Under the pieces are notes generated by a model, which worked only from the letters and a program-made list of their open reading frames with translations, did not search any database and had not been told where the DNA came from. A program made the position numbers and the translations under genes. Of a stretch of 8,751 nt of DNA, positions 1 through 6,166 are shown piece by piece (within the stretch, counting starts at the first letter, position 1; each line of letters begins with the position of its first letter). The stretch spans positions 1-8,751 of the forward strand of contig JBDHSU010000155.1 of the NCBI GenBank assembly GCA_039808325.1, in the 5' to 3' direction. This stretch comes from JAFKKS01 sp039808325. GTDB taxonomy: Bacteria > Pseudomonadota > Alphaproteobacteria > Rhizobiales > Xanthobacteraceae.

Positions 1-1
1 C

Positions 2-55
2 ATCCGCAACCTCGCCTGCACGATGGGGCTCGGCGCCGTCGCGGCGCTGATTTGA
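2..55 (+). CDS. 3' end of an unidentified gene (partial)
   Basis: An open frame enters from the left edge and ends at a TGA at 53-55, giving the 17-residue tail IRNLACTMGLGAVAALI. The tail is mildly hydrophobic and shows no motif I can assign to a family, so I offer no function. That it is a real coding end is inferred from three things: the frame is open to the edge, no other gene occupies the stretch, and the non-coding palindromic region begins soon after the stop. It would run convergently towards glk. A chance frame of this length cannot be excluded. Confidence 0.4.
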   Translation: MRNLACTMGLGAVAALI

Positions 56-97
56 GCCCAGAGATTTCGAGCCGGGACGGGCCGCCGTGACGCCTAG

Positions 98-143
98 ATC
101 ACGATGATTTTGGATCGAATCGATCCAAAATCATGAACGTGAT
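98..143. repeat. Long palindrome (first half of a composite intergenic repeat)
   Basis: Positions 104-118 and 120-134 are perfect 15-bp inverted arms around a single central base at 119 (left arm ATGATTTTGGATCGA). The pairing resumes after a 3-nt offset: ATCACG at 98-103 pairs with CGTGAT at 138-143. It lies in the gap between two convergent gene ends, where REP-like elements often settle. The A/T-rich arms contrast with the GC-rich surroundings. From memory, similar paired palindromes recur in Bradyrhizobium-type genomes, but I could not search for copies. It may form a hairpin in transcripts from either side. Confidence 0.7.
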
Positions 144-159
144 GGATTCTCATAACTTG

Positions 160-208
160 GAGCGGGATGCGGGCGGAAAACCGCTGCACACTTTTCCTCA
201 TCCCGCTC
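160..208. repeat. REP-like hairpin element (second half of the composite repeat)
   Basis: The outer arms GAGCGGGATG (160-169) and CATCCCGCTC (199-208) are perfectly complementary over 10 bp. Nested inside, GGAAAA (175-180) pairs with TTTTCC (192-197). The core around 175-197 resembles a dispersed intergenic repeat I remember from Bradyrhizobium, Mesorhizobium and Rhodopseudomonas, in which outer arms vary around a GGAAAA...TTTTCC core. It lies 24 bp past the glk stop and about 100 bp past the stop of the left-edge gene. It could therefore act as a bidirectional transcript end or 3' mRNA stabiliser, although there is no T-tract typical of an intrinsic terminator. Confidence 0.7.
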
Positions 209-232
209 TGGCGGGACGCGCGGCGCCGAACA

Positions 233-1168
233 TCAAGCGAATTTTGCGTCCCGCGCGACGGCAGCGCAGCCGAGCAGGCCCGGTTCGTCGAGCGTGATCA
301 AGGTCGTCGGAATCCGCCGCAGCAGGTCCGCGTAGGGCGGATGATTCTCGAACGCTTCGCGAAACGCCGGCGCATCGAGAAATTTCGCGACGCGGCGCGA
401 GACGCCACCGCCGACATAGACGCCGCCCAGCGCCTTGAACGTCAGCGCGAGATCGCCCGCGAAGCGGCCGAACAGGCGCACGAACAATTCCACGCAGAGC
501 ACCGCCGCGGCTTCGCCGGCATTGGCGGCGGCGATGATGTCGGCCGAGGTGCGCGCCGCATTCCCGTTCATCGCGGCAAAGAGATTTTCGAGACCAGGGC
601 CGCAGAGCACCGTCTCCGCCGACACGCGGCCGTGCTTCGCGCGCAGACGTGCGAACACGGCCTCCTCGTCATCGGTTGCCGGACCGAAGGACACGTGGCC
701 GCCTTCGGTCGCGACAACGCGCCAGCCCTCGCCCTCCGGCAACAGGGCCGCAACGCCGAGGCCGGTGCCCGGGCCGAACGCCGCCTTGACGCCCCGCGGC
801 TTCACGGGCAGCGCACCGAGCATGCGCACATTATCCGCCGCAAGGTGCGGCAGGCTCCAGGCGACCGCCTCGAAGTCGTTGATGCCGCGCACGCCAGACC
901 AGCCGAAACGCCTAGCGAGATCGCCGAAGCGGAACGCCCAGTTGCGGTTGGTCATCTTGACGGCGTCGCCGTCGATCGGCCCGGCGACCGCAAGGACACC
1001 GGCGCGCGGCCGCGCTCCGGTCTCGTCGAGATAGCGCGCGATCCCGGCCTCGAGGGTCGGGACCTCGTTATCGCGCAGCTTGATCACACGCGCCGGCCGG
1101 CCATCCGCGCCGATGACGGCAAATCGGCAGTTCGTGGCCCCGATATCGGCGAGCAGAACCTCAGCCAT
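233..1168 (-). CDS. glk: Glucokinase (bacterial Glk family)
   Basis: This cytoplasmic enzyme phosphorylates glucose with ATP to glucose 6-phosphate, feeding the Entner-Doudoroff or glycolytic routes. The 311-residue protein is close to the usual Glk length of about 320. Visible motifs in order are the N-terminal phosphate loop LLADIGATNCRFAV (5-18), AVAGPI (60-65), the sugar-contacting MTNRNW (72-77), INDFEA (96-101) with the presumed catalytic Asp98, the GPGTGLG phosphate loop (132-138), EGGH (155-158), which binds glucose in this family, LCGPGL (188-193) and the adenosine-site GGVYVGGG (248-255). The conserved PGLLG stretch is near the C-terminus (296-300). The start ATG (1168) has GGAGG at 1181-1185, just after the stop of the upstream gene. 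It is read 18 bp behind the CMD-family gene, so the two are probably cotranscribed. All key residues are present, so I expect an active enzyme. Confidence 0.95.
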   Translation of the reverse strand: MAEVLLADIGATNCRFAVIGADGRPARVIKLRDNEVPTLEAGIARYLDETGARPRAGVLAVAGPIDGDAVKMTNRNWAFRFGDLARRFGWSGVRGINDFEAVAWSLPHLAADNVRMLGALPVKPRGVKAAFGPGTGLGVAALLPEGEGWRVVATEGGHVSFGPATDDEEAVFARLRAKHGRVSAETVLCGPGLENLFAAMNGNAARTSADIIAAANAGEAAAVLCVELFVRLFGRFAGDLALTFKALGGVYVGGGVSRRVAKFLDAPAFREAFENHPPYADLLRRIPTTLITLDEPGLLGCAAVARDAKFA

Positions 1169-1186
1169 CGCGGCGCGGCGCCTCCG

Positions 1187-1570
1187 TCACTTCTTGCCGT
1201 CGATCTCGGCGAACACCTCGCGCGCGGCGCGGAAGGAATCGACCGCGGCGGGAACGCCGGAATAGATCGCGAGCTGCATGAAGATCTCGCGGATTTCCTC
1301 GCGGGTGACGCCGTTGCGCAGCGCGCCGCGCAGATGCAAGCGCAGCTCGTGCGGCCGGTTCAGGGTCGCGATCATTGCGAGGTTCAACATGCTGCGCGTC
1401 TTGCGCGGCAGTTGCTCACGTCCCCAGACGGCGCCCCAGCAGTATTCCGTCACCAGTTCCTGGAAGGGCTTGTTGAAGTCGTCGACCATCTTCAGCGAGT
1501 TCTCGACATACTCCTTGCCGAGCACCGCGGTGCGAACTTCGACTCCCTTGTCAAAGGTCTTCTTGTCCAT
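1187..1570 (-). CDS. Carboxymuconolactone decarboxylase (CMD) family protein, PcaC-like
   Basis: This is a 127-residue all-alpha protein spanning the full length of the PcaC group. It runs from an N-terminal KGVEVRTAVLGKEYVENS segment (8-25) through LPRKTRSMLNLAMIATLNRPHELRLHLRGALRNGVTREEI to a C-terminal AIYSGVPAA. PcaC converts 4-carboxymuconolactone to 3-oxoadipate enol-lactone in protocatechuate catabolism. Compared with PcaC sequences as I remember them, the usual HAWG reads CWGAVW here and the Cys in AIYCGVPAA is Ser. I therefore call the family and not the enzyme. Other CMD proteins are peroxidase-like or of unknown function. The start ATG is supported by GGAAGGA at 1578-1584 with 7-nt spacing. 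It heads a unit with glk and diverges from marR; the intervening 203 bp contains a palindromic operator candidate. Confidence 0.85.
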   Translation of the reverse strand: MDKKTFDKGVEVRTAVLGKEYVENSLKMVDDFNKPFQELVTEYCWGAVWGREQLPRKTRSMLNLAMIATLNRPHELRLHLRGALRNGVTREEIREIFMQLAIYSGVPAAVDSFRAAREVFAEIDGKK

Positions 1571-1673
1571 AAAAGCGTCCTTCCAGATTGAGGGGGGATG
1601 GCAAATGTCGGCGACGTCACCGGCTGTTCGCAGTCATGACGCTCCGCGCGGGAAAAATCCAGCCGGTCTGCAC

Positions 1674-1688
1674 GATTGTGTGACAATC
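1674..1688. promoter_or_regulatory. Operator-like inverted repeat upstream of the CMD-glk unit
   Basis: GATTGT (1674-1679) and ACAATC (1683-1688) form a perfect 6-3-6 palindrome in the divergent region. Its core, TTGTGTGACAA, fits the TNGTNNNACNA half-site pattern described for FadR-subfamily GntR regulators. It lies about 104 bp upstream of the CMD start and 86 bp upstream of marR. It also contains a -35-like TTGTCA on the minus strand, although I found no convincing -10 at the right distance. No GntR gene is in the window, so the regulator is unknown. Confidence 0.4.
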
Positions 1689-1738
1689 CATGCCAGGAGC
1701 CACGGGCCTGCACCGCAAAAATGCATGGTTGCCATAGA

Positions 1739-1767
1739 TTGCTTATTATAAGCATCCTTATTAGATT
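1739..1767 (+). promoter_or_regulatory. Candidate marR-emrAB promoter, possibly leaderless
   Basis: A -35-like TTGCTT (1739-1744) and a -10-like TAGATT (1762-1767) are separated by 17 bp. Both match the sigma-70 consensus only in part (3/6 and 4/6). A transcript starting about 7 nt after the -10 would begin at or near the A of the ATG at 1774. There is also no Shine-Dalgarno sequence ahead of that ATG. Together this suggests a leaderless mRNA. The operator palindrome covers the -35, which fits simple repression. Confidence 0.35.
1740..1754. promoter_or_regulatory. Probable MarR autoregulatory operator
   Basis: TGCTTATTATAAGCA is a perfect 7-1-7 palindrome ending 19 bp before the marR start. 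This is the position and style of operators bound by MarR-family dimers, which commonly repress their own operon until a phenolic or other ligand is bound. The half-site CTTATTA (1742-1748) recurs at 1757-1763, exactly 15 bp further on, which could provide a second binding face. The element is AT-rich in otherwise GC-rich DNA and overlaps the proposed -35 of the marR promoter. Binding by the adjacent MarR protein is inference. Confidence 0.55.
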
Positions 1768-1773
1768 GCGGGC

Positions 1774-2259
1774 ATGCGCTACTCTCAAAAACGCGACTTT
1801 GCTTTCCTGCTTCACGACGTCGCGCGCCTGACCAGGACCGTGGCCAATCAGCGGGTGCGGGCGCTTGGAATGACGCGCGCGCAATGGGCCGTGCTCTCGC
1901 GGCTCGACCGCAATCAGGGGCTCAAGCAGGCGGAACTCGCCGAAATACTCGATCTCGCGCCGATCAGCCTCACGCGGCTGGTCGACCGGCTCTGCAAGAG
2001 CGGGCTCGTCGAGCGGCGTGCCGACCCGGCAGACCGCCGCGCCAAGCGCCTGTTCCTGACGCCGAAGGCGCGGCCGGTGATCGACCGGCTCTCGCAGGTC
2101 GGCGAGCGATTGATGAGCGATGCCCTCGCCGGCACCTCCGAGGCCACGCTCGCCGCCAGCATGGAGCACCTCGAATCGGTGCGGAACAATTTGCGCGATA
2201 TGATCGGCGGGACGGGAAGCGAGCGCGCCAAGCACAGCGAGCACGCCGATGGCCGATAA
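1774..2259 (+). CDS. MarR-family transcriptional regulator
   Basis: This 161-residue protein has the MarR architecture: an N-terminal dimerisation helix (about 7-29), a winged helix-turn-helix (about 35-97) and C-terminal helices that complete the dimer. Recognisable parts are MTRAQWAVLSRLDRNQGLKQ (33-52), the HTH segment ELAEILDLAPISLTRLVDRL (54-73) and the wing ERRADPADRRAKRLFLT (80-96) with the family's DxRR signature. MarR dimers typically repress genes for efflux or aromatic metabolism and release DNA on binding weak-acid or phenolic ligands. The gene is first in the operon and its stop lies 11 bp inside emrA, implying translational coupling. The start ATG has no clear ribosome binding site but lies just after operator and promoter-like sequence. 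The ligand cannot be told from sequence. Confidence 0.93.
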   Translation: MRYSQKRDFAFLLHDVARLTRTVANQRVRALGMTRAQWAVLSRLDRNQGLKQAELAEILDLAPISLTRLVDRLCKSGLVERRADPADRRAKRLFLTPKARPVIDRLSQVGERLMSDALAGTSEATLAASMEHLESVRNNLRDMIGGTGSERAKHSEHADGR

Positions 2260-3430
2260 CGTCCTCAAGCTCGCGCCCGAGGCGGAGGCGAAGCGCAAGT
2301 CCGACGCCCCGCCGGCCGCAGCGGACGCGGCAGCGCCGGCGACCGAGGCGAAGAAATCGCGCCGCTCGCTGCGCTTCGTCCTGCTGGTGGTCATTCCGCT
2401 GATCGCCGCCGTCGTCGGGCTCTACTGGTATCTGTCGGGCGGGCGCTACATCAGCACCGACAACGCCTATGTCGGCATGCAGAAAGTGATGATCACGCCC
2501 GACATTTCCGGGAAGATTTCCAGCATCGTCGTGCGCGAGGGCGAGGAGGTCAAAGCCGGCCAGCCGCTCTTCGAGATCGACCCGGTGCCGTTCCGCATCG
2601 CAGTGACGCAGGCGCAGGCGAAACTCACGGGCGTGCGCACCGACTTCGACAATCTCAAGACCAATCTGACGGCCACCGACCGCCTGATCGACCTGGCGCG
2701 GCAGACCGTCGCGTTGAAGACGAAAGAAGTCGAGCGCAAGCAGTCGCTGCTCGCAAGCCGCGCCGGCGCGCAGGCGGACGTCGACACATCCGTGGCAACC
2801 CTCGTCAACGCCAAGACGCAACTGGAGCAACTGGTGCAGCAGCAGGCGCGCCTGCGCAATCAGTTGCTCGACGATCCCAACCTGCCGATCGAGAAATATC
2901 CACCGTATATCGAGGCGCAGGCGGCGCTCGATCAGGCGCAGCGCGACCTCGCCCATACGGTGCTGCGCGCGCCGATCGACGGCATGGCGACGCAGGTCGA
3001 CAGCATCCAGCTCGGCCGCTACGTGACGGCGGGAACGCCGGTGTTCGCGGTCGTCGACAACACGCATCCCTGGGTCGACGCCAACCCGAAGGAAACGGAC
3101 ATCACTTATCTGCGGATCGGCCAGTCGGTCGACCTGACCGTCGACACGTTCCCGAACAAGGTCTTCAAGGGGACGGTCTCTTCGGTCAGTCCGGGCACGG
3201 GATCGCAGTTCTCGATCCTGCCGGCGCAGAACGCCAGCGGGAACTGGGTCAAGGTGGTGCAGCGGGTGCCGCTGCGGATCACCTTCGATCCGAGCCAGGA
3301 CCTCAGCCGCCTGCGGGCCGGCATGAGTGTCGTCGTCGAGATCGATACCAAGCGGCAGCGCTCGCTGGCCGGCCTCTTCGGGCTCGCCGCCACAGCCAAA
3401 AATCCGGCCGAGACCGCGGCCAAGCCATGA
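2249..3430 (+). CDS. emrA: EmrA/HlyD-family membrane fusion protein (efflux adaptor)
   Basis: This is the periplasmic adaptor of a tripartite pump, linking the inner-membrane transporter encoded next to an outer-membrane TolC-like channel that is not in the window. The 393 residues show a cytoplasmic, Ala/Lys/Glu-rich N-terminus (1-40), one membrane anchor at about 41-62, then RYISTDNAYV (66-75), which is typical of EmrA proteins. A first lipoyl-type half (about 78-112, with SGKISSIVVREGEEVKAGQPLFEIDP) is followed by a long coiled-coil hairpin (about 114-235), the second lipoyl half (VLRAPIDGMATQV, 238-250) and a beta-barrel domain (about 270-367). Its start overlaps marR by 11 bp and its stop overlaps the next gene in ATGA. 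Length and domain order match EmrA. The substrate is unknown, but EmrAB-type pumps export hydrophobic weak acids, uncouplers and aromatics. Confidence 0.93.
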   Translation: MADNVLKLAPEAEAKRKSDAPPAAADAAAPATEAKKSRRSLRFVLLVVIPLIAAVVGLYWYLSGGRYISTDNAYVGMQKVMITPDISGKISSIVVREGEEVKAGQPLFEIDPVPFRIAVTQAQAKLTGVRTDFDNLKTNLTATDRLIDLARQTVALKTKEVERKQSLLASRAGAQADVDTSVATLVNAKTQLEQLVQQQARLRNQLLDDPNLPIEKYPPYIEAQAALDQAQRDLAHTVLRAPIDGMATQVDSIQLGRYVTAGTPVFAVVDNTHPWVDANPKETDITYLRIGQSVDLTVDTFPNKVFKGTVSSVSPGTGSQFSILPAQNASGNWVKVVQRVPLRITFDPSQDLSRLRAGMSVVVEIDTKRQRSLAGLFGLAATAKNPAETAAKP

Positions 3431-4986
3431 GCGCCGGCGGCGGCATCGCGGCGATGAGCCCCGCGACGCGGCGCGCATTGATCACGGTCTTCACCATGAC
3501 CGCGACGATCATGCAGGCGCTCGACACGACGATCGCGAACGTGGCGCTGCCCTACATGCAGGGCAGCCTCTCCGCCTCGCTCGACCAGATCAATTGGGTG
3601 CTCACCTCGTACATCGTCGCCGCCGCGATCATGACGGCGCCGGTCGGATGGATCGCGGACCGGTTCGGGCGCAAGAAGCTGTTCGTCGTCTGCGCCGCGG
3701 GGTTCACCTTCGCGTCGCTCCTCTGCGCGCTGGCGCAGAACATCGAACAGATGGTGCTGTTCCGGCTCCTGCAGGGCCTGTTCGGCGCCGCGCTGGTGCC
3801 GCTCTCGCAGTCCGTGATGCTCGATTCCTATCCCGCCGAACAGCGCGGCTCGGCGATGGCGATCTGGGGCGTCGGCGTGATGCTCGGCCCGATCATGGGG
3901 CCGACGCTCGGCGGCTGGCTGACGGACAATTACAGTTGGCACTGGGTGTTCCTCGTCAATCTGCCGGTCGGCATGCTCACCGTCGTCGGACTTTTGATCT
4001 TCATGGAAGAAACGAAGGTGCAGAAGCACCTGCGGTTCGACTGGATCGGCTTCGGCGCACTCAGCATCGGCATCGGCGCGCTGCAACTCATGCTCGACCG
4101 CGGCGAGCAGGTCGGCTGGTTCGGTTCCACCGAGATCTGGATCGAGTGCATCGTCGCCGTCGCCGGCTTTTATTATTTCTTCGCCCATTCGCTCACGACG
4201 GCGCATCCGTTCGTGCGCTTCGCTCTGTTCAAGGATCGCAACTACACAATCGGCTGCGTGTTCATGGCGGTGATGGGCATCTCCATCTTCGCCACCATGG
4301 CGCTGGTGACGCCGTTCATGCAGAACGTGATCGGCTATCCGATCCTCACGGCGGGCCTGCTGCTCGCCTCGCGCGGCGTCGGAACGCTGTTCGGAATGCT
4401 GGCCGTCGGGCGCCTGGTCAACCACACCCAGCCGCGCAACCTGATCTTCCTCGGGCTCCTGTTCACCGCCGCCACGCTGCATCAGATGTCCGGCTTCACC
4501 AACGACACCTCGTCGAACGAAATCGTGGTCGTGAGCCTGATCCAAGGGTTCGGCCTCGCCCTCGTCTTCATCCCGCTCAACACCACGGCGTTCGCCACTC
4601 TCCCGGCGCATCTGCGCACGGACGGCACGGCGATGTTCACGCTGATCCGCAACATCGGCAGCGCGCTCGGCATCTCGATCGTCATCGCCAACCTAACGCG
4701 CATGACGACGGTGATGCACGCCGCGCTGGCCGAATATGTCACCCCGTTCAACGACGCCCTGAAGATGCCCGACGTCGTGTCCCATCTCGATATAACGACC
4801 GAAACGGGCCGAGCGATGATGGACGCGATCGTCACGCAGCAAGCGGCGATCATCGCCTACGCCAACGACTTCCGACTGCTGATGTGGATCGCGATCGCGG
4901 CCATGCCGTTCGTCTTCTTCGTCACCGCGCCGCCGCGGTCCCGCAAGCCGAAGCCGGACGACGAACCCGTGCACGTGATGGACTGA
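3427..4986 (+). CDS. emrB: EmrB/QacA-type MFS drug:proton antiporter (DHA2, 14 TM)
   Basis: This is the inner-membrane transporter of the EmrAB-type pump, driven by proton influx. In its 519 residues I count fourteen hydrophobic segments, the DHA2 number, the first at about 17-32 and the last near the C-terminus (FRLLMWIAIAAMPFVFFV). Family motifs are ALDTTIANVALP (31-42, motif D1), GWIADRFGRKK in the 2-3 loop (74-84, motif A), LFRLLQGLFGAAL (111-123, motif B with its Arg) and GVGVMLGPIMGPTLGG (148-163, antiporter motif C). The ATG overlaps the emrA stop as ATGA, so the pair is translated together. The C-terminal tail is short and charged. The gene ends 40 bp from the convergent CoA-transferase gene. 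Substrate is inferred only from family and from the neighbouring aromatic catabolic genes. Confidence 0.95.
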   Translation: MSAGGGIAAMSPATRRALITVFTMTATIMQALDTTIANVALPYMQGSLSASLDQINWVLTSYIVAAAIMTAPVGWIADRFGRKKLFVVCAAGFTFASLLCALAQNIEQMVLFRLLQGLFGAALVPLSQSVMLDSYPAEQRGSAMAIWGVGVMLGPIMGPTLGGWLTDNYSWHWVFLVNLPVGMLTVVGLLIFMEETKVQKHLRFDWIGFGALSIGIGALQLMLDRGEQVGWFGSTEIWIECIVAVAGFYYFFAHSLTTAHPFVRFALFKDRNYTIGCVFMAVMGISIFATMALVTPFMQNVIGYPILTAGLLLASRGVGTLFGMLAVGRLVNHTQPRNLIFLGLLFTAATLHQMSGFTNDTSSNEIVVVSLIQGFGLALVFIPLNTTAFATLPAHLRTDGTAMFTLIRNIGSALGISIVIANLTRMTTVMHAALAEYVTPFNDALKMPDVVSHLDITTETGRAMMDAIVTQQAAIIAYANDFRLLMWIAIAAMPFVFFVTAPPRSRKPKPDDEPVHVMD

Positions 4987-5003
4987 CGCGGCAGCCGTGC
5001 CTG

Positions 5004-5020
5004 GGCGCCAGCGGGGCGCC
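5004..5020. terminator. Weak hairpin between convergent operons
   Basis: GGCGCC at 5004-5009 and 5015-5020 can pair over 6 bp around a 5-nt loop. It sits in the 40-bp gap between the end of emrB and the end of the convergent CoA-transferase gene. It has no T-tract on either strand, so it is at best a pause or Rho-assisted site. GGCGCC is also self-complementary and common in GC-rich DNA. Confidence 0.25.
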
Positions 5021-5026
5021 GGCGCA

Positions 5027-6166
5027 CTATCCCGCTTTCGCCTGCTTTCCCATAAACTCCGCGCGCACGCTTTCGGTTTCGGCGCCGAGCGCCGGCACCG
5101 GGCCGTAGGTGCGTTCCGTGCCGGCCCACCGCACCGCCGGCGCGGAATAGGAGGTTGGCCCCGTTTCGGTTCCGACGGTGATGCGGCGCAGGTGCGGATG
5201 CCGGGCAAGGCCGGCGACGTCGTTCACCCGCGCGAAGGCGATGTCGGCGGCTTCGAGCTTCGCTTCCAGCGTGGCGACATCGGTCGCGCCGAATGCCGCC
5301 GCCACGGTGCCGTCCGTGCGCGCGCGATTTTCCACGCGCTTGATCACGGTTGCGAGCTCGGGGTCGGTGCCGAGCGCCTTGTCGCCGAGAACATGCTCGG
5401 CAAGAAAGCGCCACTCGCGATCGTTCTGGATCGAAATGAGGATGTCGACGCCGTCCTTGCTGCGGAAGACGCCGTAGGGCGCGATCGATGTATGTGCGAG
5501 GCCGAGGCGCCGAGGCGGCTGGCCGCCTTCCTGCAGCAGGAGCGCCGCGGTCATCCATTCGGCCAGCGTATCGAACAGGGAGACGCTGAAGCTCGATCCC
5601 TTTCCGGTGCGCGCGCGCAGCGCCAGCGCCTCGAGCACCGCGGCATAAGCGTTCATGCCGGTGCCGAGGTCGGCGACGGAGACGCCGACGCGCGCGGGCG
5701 CTTCCGGTCCGCCGGTGATGGACGCCAGGCCGACCTCCGCCTGCACCAGCAGATCGTAAGCCTTGCGCGTCGCGAGCGGGCCGGTCTCCCCATAGCCGGA
5801 AATCGAGCCGATGATCAGGCGCGGATAGTCGCGCCGCAGCCGCTCGAGATCGAAGCCGAGCTTCTTGATCGCGCCGGGCTTGAGGTTCTGGATGAAGACA
5901 TCCGCTTTCGACAGCAATGTCTCGAGAAGCGCGCGATCCTCCGCCTTCGACAGGTCGCAAACGACGGATTCCTTGCCGCGGTTGAGCCAGACGAAGTGCG
6001 AGCTCTCGCCATGCACGACCGAGTCGTAGTTTCGCGCGAAGTCGCCTTCCGGCCGCTCGATCTTGATCACGCGCGCGCCGGCGTCAGCAAGCCGGCAGGC
6101 GCATGTCGGCGCGGCAACGGCCTGCTCCAGTGAAATAACGAGAAGCCCTTCCAACGGCAGCGTCAT
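5027..6166 (-). CDS. Class III (CaiB/BaiF) CoA-transferase
   Basis: Class III enzymes move CoA between carboxylic acids through an aspartyl-CoA thioester. The 379-residue protein has the family fold, starting LEGLLVISLEQAVAAP, with ARVIKIERPEGDFAR (31-45) in the first Rossmann part. The presumed catalytic Asp138 lies in KAYDLLVQAEVGL, followed by ITGGPEAPARVGVSVADLGTG. The stretch GDFARNYDSVVHG...VWLNRGKES resembles what I remember of itaconate/mesaconate-type transferases, so a C4-C6 dicarboxylate substrate is a reasonable guess. A GTG at 6172 would add two residues, but the ATG at 6166 is preferred: it has GGAG 7 nt upstream and forms ATGA with the preceding stop. It is last in the catabolic operon. 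Succinyl-CoA made by PcaF could be the CoA donor (inference). Confidence 0.88.
   Translation of the reverse strand: MTLPLEGLLVISLEQAVAAPTCACRLADAGARVIKIERPEGDFARNYDSVVHGESSHFVWLNRGKESVVCDLSKAEDRALLETLLSKADVFIQNLKPGAIKKLGFDLERLRRDYPRLIIGSISGYGETGPLATRKAYDLLVQAEVGLASITGGPEAPARVGVSVADLGTGMNAYAAVLEALALRARTGKGSSFSVSLFDTLAEWMTAALLLQEGGQPPRRLGLAHTSIAPYGVFRSKDGVDILISIQNDREWRFLAEHVLGDKALGTDPELATVIKRVENRARTDGTVAAAFGATDVATLEAKLEAADIAFARVNDVAGLARHPHLRRITVGTETGPTSYSAPAVRWAGTERTYGPVPALGAETESVRAEFMGKQAKAG

Noticed and set aside
167..1591. 474-codon plus-strand open frame covering glk and the CMD gene
   Set aside because: It is antisense to two genes with clear family motifs, is Arg/Ala/His-rich with no domain, and begins inside the palindromic element at 160-208. 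It is a GC-rich shadow frame.
1633..1640. GTCATGAC palindrome in the divergent region
   Set aside because: Only 8 bp and self-complementary, easily expected by chance; not repeated and not placed at a recognisable promoter.
1970..3478. 502-codon minus-strand open frame antisense to marR, emrA and the start of emrB
   Set aside because: Composition is Arg-rich and low in structure with no recognisable motif, while the plus strand carries three well-formed, overlapping genes.
3106..4611. 501-codon minus-strand open frame rich in Arg, His, Asp and Glu, antisense to emrAB
   Set aside because: This charged, His/Asp/Glu-biased pattern is what hydrophobic transporter codons give on the opposite strand. 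It has no domain and spans the emrA/emrB junction.
3327..5108. 593-codon plus-strand open frame overlapping emrB in another frame
   Set aside because: It is Arg/His-rich without family features and contradicts the 14-helix transporter encoded in the adjacent frame; a shadow.
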